From Nocardia sp. NBC_00403 (GTDB lineage Bacteria > Actinomycetota > Actinomycetes > Mycobacteriales > Mycobacteriaceae): a stretch of 64,000 nucleotides of DNA. Position 1 is the first letter of the stretch, and every line of letters starts with the position of its first letter. Below, in pieces: positions 48,101-60,100 of this stretch. Location: the NCBI RefSeq assembly GCF_036046055.1, contig NZ_CP107939.1, positions 2,170,001 to 2,234,000 on the forward strand, given 5' to 3'. Below the pieces are notes generated by a model. It was not told where the DNA came from. It worked only from the letters and a program-made list of their open reading frames with translations, and ran no database searches. A program made the translations under genes and the position numbers.

Positions 48101-51100
48101 CTGTCGCTGATCTCGTGACGCCTCGCGACGGAACGGCGCCGGGCGATGCGGTGCAGCAGAATCGGCACCTGGGCGGTGTATTACCGCCGGACGCGCGGCC
48201 AGGCGACCGTGAATACGAACTGGCGAACGAGGCCGAGCAGCGGCTGCGGAGTCTGCTCAGTGCGCCCGAAGTCGATGTGGCGGAGCTGCTGGAGTACACC
48301 GCCCGGCCGGAGCTGGCGGCACGTCCCGACGTCAGGCTGGGAGCGCTACTGCAGCGCGCGGTGCCACCCGATGATGTGGTCGGCGCCGCCCAACGGCGCG
48401 CCACCCAGAACGCGACCTGGTGGCACGGGTTGAGCGACGTTCAGCGTTCCGCCGTAGTGCAGACCTACCCGCAGGTGATCGGCAACACCGATGGCATTCC
48501 GGCAGCGGATCGCAACGCGGCCAATGAGCTGGCGATGACTCGTGACCTCGAGCGGATCCTCCGGCTGGCCGACGACACGGACCGCCCCGCACTCACCCCC
48601 GCCCAGTGGCGCGAGCTGCGCAATATCGTGACTGCGCGAGATCAGTTGGCCGCCATGCGCCGTGGTGCCAACGCGACGATCGGTTCGCCGTCGGTGCAGG
48701 TGCTGTCCTACGACCCGAGGTCGTTCGGCGGCAAGGGCAAGATCGTGGTCGCGCTCGGCGACCTGGACACCGCGTCCTCGGTGTCCTGGCATGTCGGCGG
48801 CCGCGGCACGACGATGCAGAGTGTTGGCGACCGGATGTCCTTCGCACGCGGCCAGTACGAGGTGACCGCCGGTTTGTCTGCGGCGGATGCCGGTGTGGCG
48901 TCGATCGTCTGGATCGGATACAACCATCCCGACACGAAGCCGGAGGCCGGCAATCCACGCCGCGCCGCGGTCGGCGGATATCTGCTTGCACGCGATATCG
49001 CGGCACTGAACGCGACGCGGACCGATCGAATGCCGGACGGCAGTCCTGGCCTGACGAATCATCTCATCGGCCACGGATTCGGTTCGACGACAACGAGCTT
49101 CGCCGCTGCCGGCGGTCGGCTGACCGGTCAGATCGGCACCATCACCTTGGTCGGCCCGGCAGGTGCGGGCCCGGTGCGGACCGCAGCCGGATTCGGGATC
49201 GGCGAGCAGAACGTGTTCGTCGCGGCCGCACCGGGTGATCGGGTGGCGACGCCGGGACGCTTGGGTCAGGTCGGGCAGCGACGCCTCGGGGTGAATCCCG
49301 CGGCGGCGGAGTTCGGTGCCCGCCAGATTCTCGCGCGGTATCCGGATACCCGCGAGTTCGGCGGGCGGCGCGGTGCGCACCGCGGCTACCTCGGGCATAC
49401 CGATCCGCACACCCGCACCCCCACTGCGTCGCTGGCCAATATCGGGCTCATCGCCGCGGGCCGCGGCGATGAGGTCGCTACCGCGGATCAGGCCGTCGCC
49501 CGGCCTGCGTCGAGCGCGCAGGTGGTCTCGGCCGCGGACGTCGGGCGGGCCTTTGCAGCGGTCCGGACAGCCGATCCCGCCACCGAGATTCCGACCGATG
49601 CCGGGCCCGACCGCACCAACCGCCGGTGGAGCAGGGACCGGACGCTGCCGCCGGACACCGCGGTCACCCAGGCGGACCGCGACGTGGCGCGCGAGGTGCT
49701 GAACAAGCTCGCACCGGGGGCCAGGGCGGATCGGCTGCTGCACGCCGCCGATCCGGAAGACCTGACCGGAGCGGCACGGCGTCGCGCCGAGGCCAACGCG
49801 CGGTGGTGGCGGTCGCTGACCAGCGACGAGCGTGGGTTGGTGCTGCGCGTGCATCCGCACGAGGTGGGTGACGCCGACGGAATCCCCGCCCATGTACGCG
49901 ATTACGCGAACCGCCTGTCCATCGCCCGTGATCTGGCCGTGTTCGCAGGCAAGGTCCCCGAGGGCGCGGATCTCGAGCAGTGGATGCGCAAGGAACTCAG
50001 CGGTCCCGAGCGTCGGAGGCTGGAGAATCTGGTCTACACCCAGCGGGCGCTGATCCTGGCCGAGCAGAAGGTCGGCCAGCTGCACCGGAACGTCGAGGCC
50101 CCGCCGGTCCACGTGATCGGTTACAGCGCGACCGAATTCAATGGCGCGGGGCGAGCGCTCCTGTCGTTCGGCAATGTCGACACCGCGTCCTCGGTGTCCT
50201 GGCAGATCCCCGGCGTCACCACCACGATGCAGCACCTGCGAGCGCGAATGGGCAACTCGCTCAACTTGTTCGAAACCACTGCACGAATGAATCCGGACCT
50301 CGAACTCGCCTCGGTGGTATGGATCGGCTACGACGCGCCGAGCGGCGCCACCATGGCGACCGATGCGGCGTCGCAGGCGCACGCCCAGAAAGGCGCCAAG
50401 CTGTTGGCGCGGGATGTGGTCGCGTTCAATGCGAGTCGCGACTACTACGCGGACAAGGGTGGACCGGGGCGGCCGGAAAATCATCTCTTCGCACACAGCT
50501 ATGGCTCGACGACCACGGGGTACGCGGGTGAAGGCGGCCGCCTCGCCGGTGAAGTGAGCACGATCACGCTGCTCGGCTCGCCGGGCGCCGGCCCGTTGAC
50601 ACACGCGGACGATTTCGGCATAGGCGCCGAGAACGTATATGTCGCAACGGGTTCGCAAGATCCGGTGACGTGGGTAGGTGCGAACATCGCCGGTGAGATG
50701 GGTCGGTACGCCGGGCGCGGCCAGGGCATCGATCCGTCTGTCGCGGCCTTCGGAGCCCAGCGCATTCGTGCCGAATTCCCGAATGTCCCGAGGTTCTCCG
50801 ACAAGCTGCGCAATCACCGCCAGTACTGGCAGTACAGCGAGTGGGCGCACCGGACGCCGACCGAGGCGCTGGAGAACTTCGGCCTGATCGCCGCGGGTCG
50901 GGCCGACGAGGTCTCGCTCGCCCAGCATCGTCCCGGCGTGGAGAACCCGACCTGGTTGCAGCGTCGCGTCGGGTCGATGCCGAGGGACCCCGAGGCCCGT
51001 CGCGAGGCGACGATCCAGCACGGCTCGACCAAGTACCGACGGCCCGGCGATCCGGGACCGGCGCAGCCGCCGCCTGCCCCGGGGCCCGATGACGGCGGGC

Positions 51101-54100
51101 CGGGTGATCGCGCCGCACACCCGCGCACTGCCGGTGACACGCAGATACCGGGAACACAACCCGATGCCGAACCGATTGCGTCGCAGCAGGAACCGGTCGT
51201 CACACCGGACTCGATCGCGCCCGAGTCGGTCCGGCCCGAAGGGGACACCGACCAGGAGCCCGAAGAAGCCGCCGCGGACGATCGCGGCGCGGGAGGCCGA
51301 GGACCGAACGATCCCAACGCTGCGGCCACTCCGTCGGACCCGGACGACGAGGGCAACCGGCAGTTCGAGCGCGACGGCCTGCTTCCGGTGGATCGGCCGA
51401 TCACCGATGCGGACCGACTGGCCGCTGCGGAGCTGCTGAACAGGCGCGCCCCTGGCGCGACGCCGGAACGGTTGCTGCACAGCGACTACACCGAGCCCGA
51501 CACCGTCGCGTCGGCCAGGGATCGAGCATCGGGGAACGCGCACTGGTGGGATGCGCTGTCCCCGGCCGAGCGCAAGCTCGTGGTGCGGGCGCACCCACGT
51601 CACCTGGGCAACGCCGACGGCATCCCGGCGGTGGCCCGCGATTACGCGAACCGGCTGGCGATGGTGCGGGACGTGGCCGAGCTGCGCAACACCCATTCGA
51701 GCGAGCTGACCAAGACACAACGACGACAGCTGCGCAACCTGGAGACGACGCTGGCCGCCCTTGCCGAGGCCGACCGGATGGCAAGCGAGGTGGGGCAGGA
51801 TTCGGACCGTACCGCACCGCCGGTCCACGTGCTGGCCTACGATGCTGTCGCCTTCGGTGGCAAGGGCCGCGCGGTGGTCGCATTCGGTGATGTCGACACG
51901 GCGGATTCGCTGTCCTGGCATGTGCCGGGGATCAAGACGAATCTGGGCAAGCTGGCCTGGAACGCGGAGTTCGCGCGCAACCACTACGAGGTCACCGCGG
52001 ACCGCAACCCCAACCAGACGGTGGCCTCCATCGCGTGGCTCGGCTACAACGCACCTTCGGGATATCTCGGTGCGTTCCGTCTCGGTCCTGCCGAGCAGGG
52101 CGGGGCGTGGCTGGCCCGGGATATCAGCGCACTCAACGCTTCCCGTGCGGCCAGGGTTCCCGATGGTGGGCCGGGCCGGCCGAAAAACCATGTGTTCGGG
52201 CACAGCTACGGTTCGACGACGACGAGTTACGCCGGTGGCGCGGGTCGGCTGGCGCCGGAGGTCGCGTCGATCACGCTGGCCGCCTCGCCCGGTGCTGGTC
52301 CAGTCGGGCAGGCACGCGAATTCGGCATCGGGGACAACGTTTTCGTGGCATCGATGTCGACGGACAAGGTCACCTGGGTGGGTGGCAACCGGCCAGGTCG
52401 GTGGTCCCGGTTCCTCGGGGTCGGGATCGACCCGTCGATCGAGGCGTTCGGTGCGCGCCGGGTTGTCGCCCAGTACCCGGACACCGCCGAATTCGCCGAC
52501 CCACGCCGCCATCACACGCAGTACTACGACTACATCGATGCGAGCCGGACAAGTCCGACAGAAGCGCTGGAGAACTTCGGCAGGATTGCCGCCGGTCTCG
52601 GCGACACCGTGACGCTGGAGACGCATCGGCCCGGCGCCGATGACGCGAATGTCTTCCGGCGCGTGTTGTTCGGCAAGGTGCCGAAGAACGATCCGGCCGC
52701 CACGGCCGGGATCGACGACGGCACGCACGGCCATCGGCCGGTGGATGGCCCGGTCGACCAGCCGGTCGGCCCGGAAGTGCAGGGGCATCGCGGCGGTCGC
52801 GGACGCTGGGCGGAGAACACCCTGCCGGGGTTCGAGGCGGCCATGCGGCTCGGTGTCGACGTGATCGAACTGGACGCGGGCTTGACCGTGGACGGTGTTC
52901 CGGTCATCCATCACGAGCAACGGATCGACTCGCACACCGTGCGTGACACCACTGCGGCAACGCCGGAAGATCCGCAGCACCCATACGTGGGCAAGCCGAT
53001 TCGCGAACTCACTCTCGCCCAGGTGCAGACCCTCGACGCCGGGGTGGTGAATCCGAAATTCGCCGACACCCAAATCGCCGAGGTGGGCACTCCGATTCCG
53101 ACGCTCGATCAGGTGGCCGCGCTGGCCGGCCGAATCGGCTGGGGCGGAACGCTGGCGCTGGAGATCAAGACCGACCCGTCCTGGACCGACGCCGACGTCC
53201 GGCAGTTGGTGGAAGCCGGCATCGCGGTGCTGCGACAGCACAGTGTCGACTTCCGGATTCTCGGATTCGATTGGCGGGTACTGACCTACGCCGCGGAACT
53301 GGCTCCGAATGTCGAGCGGGTCGCATTGGTCAGCGCGCGCACGGCGACCGAATCGTGGCTGGGCCGCGACCCGGGCATCTCCCGGTTCGGCCGGGCGCGC
53401 ATGCTCTGGGCGCAGGCGACCGGCACGCCGCGCGATTCCGGTGGCGATCTCGCGGCCGCGGCGCGTGACGCGGGCGCGACGATTCTGTCGCCGGAGCGCT
53501 CGATGGTCACCGAGTCGCTGATCGCGCAAGCCCGCGCGGCGAGCTTGGCGGTCGCGGTGTGGACGGTGAACGACCCGGCCGATATGCACCGGCTCATCGA
53601 ACTCGGCGTCGATGGCATCGTGACCGACTTCCCGGATCGCCTGCGCGAGGTCATGACTCATCGCGGCCGTCAAGTGCCCGGCCCGGTCGAAGGTCCAGAT
53701 GAACAGCCCCCGGCACCAGTGCCCCGTGACCCGAGTGATGGCGGGCAGCCCGACAGCGACGGCGCGCAGGCGGTGCAGCCGCGCCCGCGCACCGACGAAG
53801 AACTCGCGCAGGCCGCCCTCGACAAGCGCGCGCCCGGTGCGACGCCGGAACGCCTGCTGCACACCGACTACGTCGACGCCGACACCATGGCGTCGGCTCG
53901 GGACCGGGCGGCCGCGAACGCACGCTGGTGGGGTGCGCTCGACGGCACCGAGCAGGCCGCACTGATCGCGGTGCACCCACACCAGATCGGCAATGCCGAC
54001 GGCCTCCCCGCCACCGTGCGTAACGCAGCGAACCGGTCGGCCATTGCCCGGGATCTGGCTGCGCTACAGGCAATTCCCGAGCAGGAACTGACCACAGCGC

Positions 54101-57100
54101 AACGGCAACAGCTGCGAAACCTGGAGGTGACCAGCGCCGGGCTGGCCGATGCCGACCGGTACGCGACCGAGGTCGACGCCGATCTGCCGACGCCGTCGGT
54201 GCACGTGCTGTCCTACGACGCCGTGGCATTCGACGGCAAGGGTCGCGCGGTGCTGGCGTTCGGCGATGTAGACGGCGCCGATTCGGTGTCCTGGCATGTG
54301 CCCGGGATCAAGACCGATCTCGGCAAGTTGGGCTGGAACGCGGAGTTCGCCCGTAACCACTACGAGGTCACTTCTCGCAAGAACCCGAGCCTGCGAGTTG
54401 CCTCGATCGCCTGGCTCGGCTACGACGCGCCGGCCGGATACGCGACAGCGTTCCGGACCGGCCCGGCCCGGCAGGGCGGGGAGTGGCTGGCGCGAGATAT
54501 CGCCGCTTTCAACGCCTCTCGCGAGGTACGCAGCGACGGCCTGCCCGCGCACCCGGTCAACCATGTGTTCGGACACAGTTACGGCTCGACGACGACGAGC
54601 TATGCCGGCAGCGTGGGTCGTCTCGCGCCGGAGGTGTCGACGATTACGCTGGCTGCCTCGCCCGGCGCGGGTCCGGTCGGCCATGCGGGCGAATTCGGCA
54701 TCGGGGACAACGTTTTCGTGGCGTCGATGTCCCGCGACAAGGTCACCTGGGTTGGGGGCAACCGGACCGGGCGGTGGTCGCGCTTCCTCGGCATCGGCGT
54801 CGATCCGGCCATCGAGGCCTTCGGCGCGCGCCGGGTTGTCGCCCAATACCCGGACACCGCCGAATTCGCCGACCCGCGCCGCCACCACACCCAGTACTAC
54901 GACTATCTCGACCCGAGCCGGACCAAGCCGACCGAGGCGCTGGAGAACTTCGGCCGAATCGCCGCCGGTTTCGGCGACACCGTGACCCCCGAACTGCATC
55001 GTCCCGGCATCGCGGACGCGGGCGTGCTGCGCCGAGTGATCCGTGGGATCGCCAAGATCGACCCGGCGGCGACAGCGCATATCGACGATGGGACGCAGGG
55101 CTACCGGCCGGTGGACGGCCCGGTCGACCAACCGGTCGGCCCGGAAGTGCAGGGGCATCGCGGTGGTCGTGGGCTCTGGGCGGAGAACACCCTGCCCGGG
55201 TTCGAGGCGGCCATGCGGCTCGGCGTCGACGTCATCGAATTGGACGTCGGCTTGACCGCGGATGGTGTTCCGGTTATCCATCACGAGCAACGGATCGACT
55301 CGCACACGGTCCGCGACACCGGACCCGCGACACCCGGCGATCCGCGATACCCCTACGTGGGCACACCGATTCGCGAACTCACCGCGGCTCAGGTGCGCAC
55401 CCTCGATGCCGGTGTCACCCATCCGGATTTCGCCGACACCCAGGCCGCGACGTCCGGAACCAGGGTTCCCACGCTCGCTGAGGTGGCCCGGCTCCCAGTC
55501 GAAATGGGTTGGAGCGGAACGCTCGCGGTCGAGATCAAGACCGACCCGTCCTGGACCGACGCCGATGTCCGGCAACTGGTCGCGGCGACCGTCGAGACGC
55601 TGAACGGGCACGGTGTCGACTTCCGGATTCTCGGATTCGATTGGCGGGTACTGACCTACGCCGCGGAACTGGCTCCGAATGTCGAGCGGGTCGCGCTGGT
55701 CAGCGCGCGCACGGCGACCGAGTCGTGGCTGGGTCGCGATCCCGGAATCTCGCGGTCGGCCAAGGCCAGGATGTGGTGGGCCAAGGCCACCGGTACGCCG
55801 CGAACTCCGGGCGCTGATCTCGCTGCCGCGGCGCGGGACGCGGGTGCGACCATCCTGTCGCCGGAGCGGTCGATGGTCGCCGAGGCGTTCATGGCGCAGG
55901 CCGAGCAGGCGGGCTTGCGGGTCTCGGTGTGGACGGTCAACGACCCGGCCGATATGCACCGGCTCATCGAGCTCGGCGTCGATGCCATCGTCTCCGATTT
56001 CCCCGATCGGGTCCGCGAGGTCATGACGCACCGCGGCCGAGCCGTGCCCGCCCCCGCCGAAGGCAGGCTGCTCCCGCACGACCTCGGGTTCGGCGAGAGC
56101 GATGTGCGGCTGGCTGATCGCGCACTCGACATGTTCGAGGCGGGCGAGTCCGCGCGCAGGCTGCGGCACGGCGAATACTCGGCGGACACGGCGGTGGCCG
56201 AGGCGCAGGCCCGCGCCACCGAGAACCGGCAGGTGTGGGAATCGATGAGCCCGGCGCATCGGGACGCGCTGATTCGGGTGTATCCGCAGATCATCGGTGC
56301 CACCGACGGTATTCCCGCCGAGGTGCGCGACGAGGCGAACCGCCTGGCACATCGGCGCGCCTGGCGCGAACTGGGTGACCGCATCGCGGGGGTCCCACAG
56401 CTCATGGACCGCATCGTGAATCGGCCCCGGAATCTCGGCAGGCCGGAGTTCCAGCTGTTGCGCCAGTTGCTCTTCACGAACGACGCTGTGCCACTGAATT
56501 CTTCGACGCGGGTTGCGGACCTGAACGACCGCGCTGTCCGGGCGCTGCTCGGCAACCTCGACTCGGGCGACGTGGGCCTGCTGCGCAACCTCACCGCCAT
56601 GACCGAGCTGCTTGCCCGCGCCGATCGTGACGCGGCCGGACTTCTCGGGTCTCCACCGGCGCAACTACTTGCCTTCGATCCGAGGGCCTTCCACGGCGAT
56701 GGCCGCGCGGTGATCGCTTTCGGTGACGTCGACAGCGCCGCGCATGTCTCCTGGCATGTGCCCGGGCTTGCCGCCACCGTCCGGTCGATGAGCCAGAGTC
56801 TGGACGCGGCCCGCAACCACTACGACGTGACCGCACGCACCGCCCCCGACGCCGCGGTGGCTTCGATCATGTGGCTCGGCTACGACCCGCCGAGCGGTGA
56901 CGCCATGTGGTCGGAGTATTCGAGGGCCGATCCAGCCCTTGATGGTGGGCATCGACTACTGCGAGATATCGCGGCCTTCAACGCTTCTCGTCGGCTGGGC
57001 GGCGCCGGTCTGCCGGACATCCATCTGATCGGGCACGGATACGGCTCGACCACAGTCGGATTCGCCGGGGTCGACGGCCGTTTGGCCGGCCAGGTTGCCG

Positions 57101-60100
57101 ACGTTACCTTGATCGGTTCGCCCGGCGTCGGCCCGATCACCGAAGCCGGGCAGTTTCGGCTGGGTCCGGGCCGGGTGTTCGTGCTGACCGCGTCCTCCGA
57201 TCGACTCACCTGGCGTGGTGCCGACACACCGACTCAGGTCGCCGGGCCACATGCCGCCGAACTGCTCGGCGTCGACCCGGCGACGGCGGCGTTCGGTGCG
57301 GTCCGGGTGGCCTCGGAGTTCCCCGTCGACCCGCGGTTCGCGAGTGTGCTCGCCGAACGCCACCAGTACTACGCGTTCACCGACGGCAGCCGGACAACAC
57401 CGACGCGGGCGCTGGACAACCTGGCTCGTATCGGCGCAGGTCTGGGCGAGACGGTGACCACTGACGCGCACCGTCCGGGCACGCGGGAAACGGTCCAGTT
57501 CCTCGGCCGCGACGTTGTGGTGCCGGTCGATCCGGCCGCCGCCCAGACCGCGGTAGTTGCGCCGTCGGCCGCGCAGCTCGCCCTCGCCCGCACCGCGCTC
57601 GACAAGCTGGAGCCAGGGGCCGTGCCCGCGCTGCTCCAACCTGCCGACTACGTCGACACGGACGTGACCATCGAAGACCAGGCCCGAGCACATGCCGAGC
57701 GCATCGCGCGCTGGTGGCACGAACAGCTGGGTCCCGAGGAGCGCGCCGCGCTGGTGCGCGCGCACCCGTTCCAGGTCGGCAATTCCGACGGGATCCCTGC
57801 GGAGTTCCGGGACGAGGCCAATCGACTGCAGATCACCCGCGACTTCGATGCATTCCTGGCTCGCAGGCCCCAGCCCGGGCTCGGGCCCCAAGGCCGTTTG
57901 ACCGCGGCGGAGATGCAGCAGCTGCGCAATCTGGTGGCCACCAGAGCCGCACTCGCCGAGGCCGACGCGCGCGCCGCACAGCTGGCCGACCACCCGCCGG
58001 TGCACGTATTGTCCTACGACCGAACGGAATTCGGCGGGACCGGGCGCGCGGTGGTAGCCGTCGGTGCGGTGGACACCGCCCAGTCGGTGTCGTGGATCGT
58101 GCCAGGCATCACCACCACAATGCTCAAACTGCCCGGCAACCTGCGCAGCGCGGTCGACATGTACGAGCTGACCACCAGGATGAATCCGGATCTGCGGGTG
58201 GCGACGGCCATTTGGATCGGTTACGACGCGCCCAACGGCGGCCGGATCGTGCTGGATACGGTCAGCACGGAACCGGCCAAGACGGGTGCGCGGATTCTGC
58301 GCAGGGACATGGCGGCCTACCGCGCGACCCGCCAGTACCAGGCGACCAGGTCCGAGACCGCCACGATGCCGCGCAACTACCTCTTCGCACACAGCTACGG
58401 CTCGGTGACAACCAGTTACGCGGGCGAGCACGGTCGGTTCGTCGGTGTGGTGGAGGCGGTGATGTTGCTCGGATCACCCGGTGTCGGCCCGATGCGCCGC
58501 GCCGCCGACTTCGGTATCCCGGTGTATGTCGCATCGTCATCGGGGGATCCAGTCACCTGGACGGGTTCGGATATCCCCGATCGCAACGGCCGGTTCGCCG
58601 GCCGTGGCCAGGGACTCGATCCCTCGACGCGGGTCTTCGACGGTGTGCGTGTCACCGCCGAATTCCCCTCGGGCATGGCGGGATTCGATCAGCATCGGGC
58701 CTACTTCAAATACCTGGACGCGGCCCGAACCACCGTGCCGGAGTCGCTGCGCAACGCTGCCCTGCTGGCAGCGGAGCGACCACAGGACATGATCCGGGCT
58801 CGGCGCCGCCCGGGCCTCGCCGACCCGAACTGGCGGCAGCGCCAGGTCAACATGCCGAACGATCCGGAGAGTGGACGCACTGCCGTCGAGTTCGGCAGCA
58901 CCGACACGCGCGGCGCTGCCGAACAACGTCCGGCGCGGGCGATCTCGACCGCGGACGGCCGGGTCCCGCATCAGGAGCCGCAGTCGACCCCACGGCGCCG
59001 CTGGCCACTGCAGCGGCGCGGTGACCAGGTCCGCAGCGCGGAGTGCGGTCCGGATTCCGTACGGACGATCGCCGAGCTGCTGCCGAACGCCGATGTGCGG
59101 GTACCGATCGGGGAGGTCGGCCCGAACGGTATGACCGCCGCCGAGCTGGAAGCGGCTGCGGGCGGGCGGCTGCAGATGTACGACTCGCCCGCGCGGATCG
59201 CCGCGATGCTGAAGCGAATGGGCAACGGCGCGACAATGCTCGTTGTCGACGAGTACCGCGGTTTGGTCGACGAGCACGGTGTCGGCGCGCACGCCTACGT
59301 CCTGTCTTATCAGGACGGGCAGGTGATGGTGTACGACAAGACTCTCGGCGAATCACCGCAGAAGTTCCGGCGCAACCTGCTGCCGAAGGGCGTGCTCGCT
59401 ACGCACGGCATTCTCTTCAACGTCGACGAACGTGCCGCTCGCCCGGTCGACCGGTTCGCGCCGAGTCCGCACCGGCCCGAGGTCGGTATCGGTCTGCCAC
59501 AGCCGCAGTGGCAGCCGAGCTCCGCCGAACAGCGGATGCGGGATTGGGGTCGCGGAGTCGAGGGCGAGCTCGGCGAACGCACCACTTTCCCCGCGTTCCG
59601 GGTGGACTTCGGATCGGATCGTCTCGGGGTATACAAGCCCGACGCGACCGAAGCGGCGCTGGAATGGGGCATCGATATCCCGCCGTCGGGGATGCCGGTG
59701 CGGGCCGTCGCCTTCTCGCGTCTCGACGAACTGCTCGGCTTCGGCCTGGTTCCGACGACCACGCTGTATGAGGGCAGTGCGGGCGAGGGATCGCTGATCA
59801 CCTTCGTGCCGGATCTGCATCCCGGAGAACCTACGAGCGAATACAGTGCGATCCAGCAAGATCAGCTGCTGGTCCTCGACTACATCGCCGGAAACTCCGA
59901 CCGCCATGGCGGAAACTGGTACACGCGGTGGGCCGAGACCGATGCGGGCGAGCCGCTACGTGTGCTGGTGCCGATCGACAACGACTACTCCTTCCCGGTG
60001 AACCGGGACTCCTTCATCTTCATCGCTCCCGACGGGCAACGGGTCGCCGGCACCGCGACGGTGTTCGTCGAGGAGGGGTTGAACCGTCGGCTCCAGCCCT

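Larger units (their letters stand above)
51385..53670 (+). repeat. Hydrolase-GDPD unit, first copy of a 2.37-kb tandem duplication
   Basis: The segment aligns with about 53760-56045 at an offset of about 2,370 bases. 53243-53324 is identical to 55613-55694 over 82 bases including silent positions. This implies recent duplication or ongoing gene conversion; the other modules are far more diverged. Confidence 0.8.

Noticed and set aside
48346..53982. Very long minus-strand open frame (1,878 codons) opposite the giant gene
   Set aside because: It is antisense to well-supported domains, Arg/His/Gly-rich with no recognisable domain, and arises from high-GC codon bias. The same holds for 54064-56664, 55656-56816, 56956-58431 and 59956-61890.
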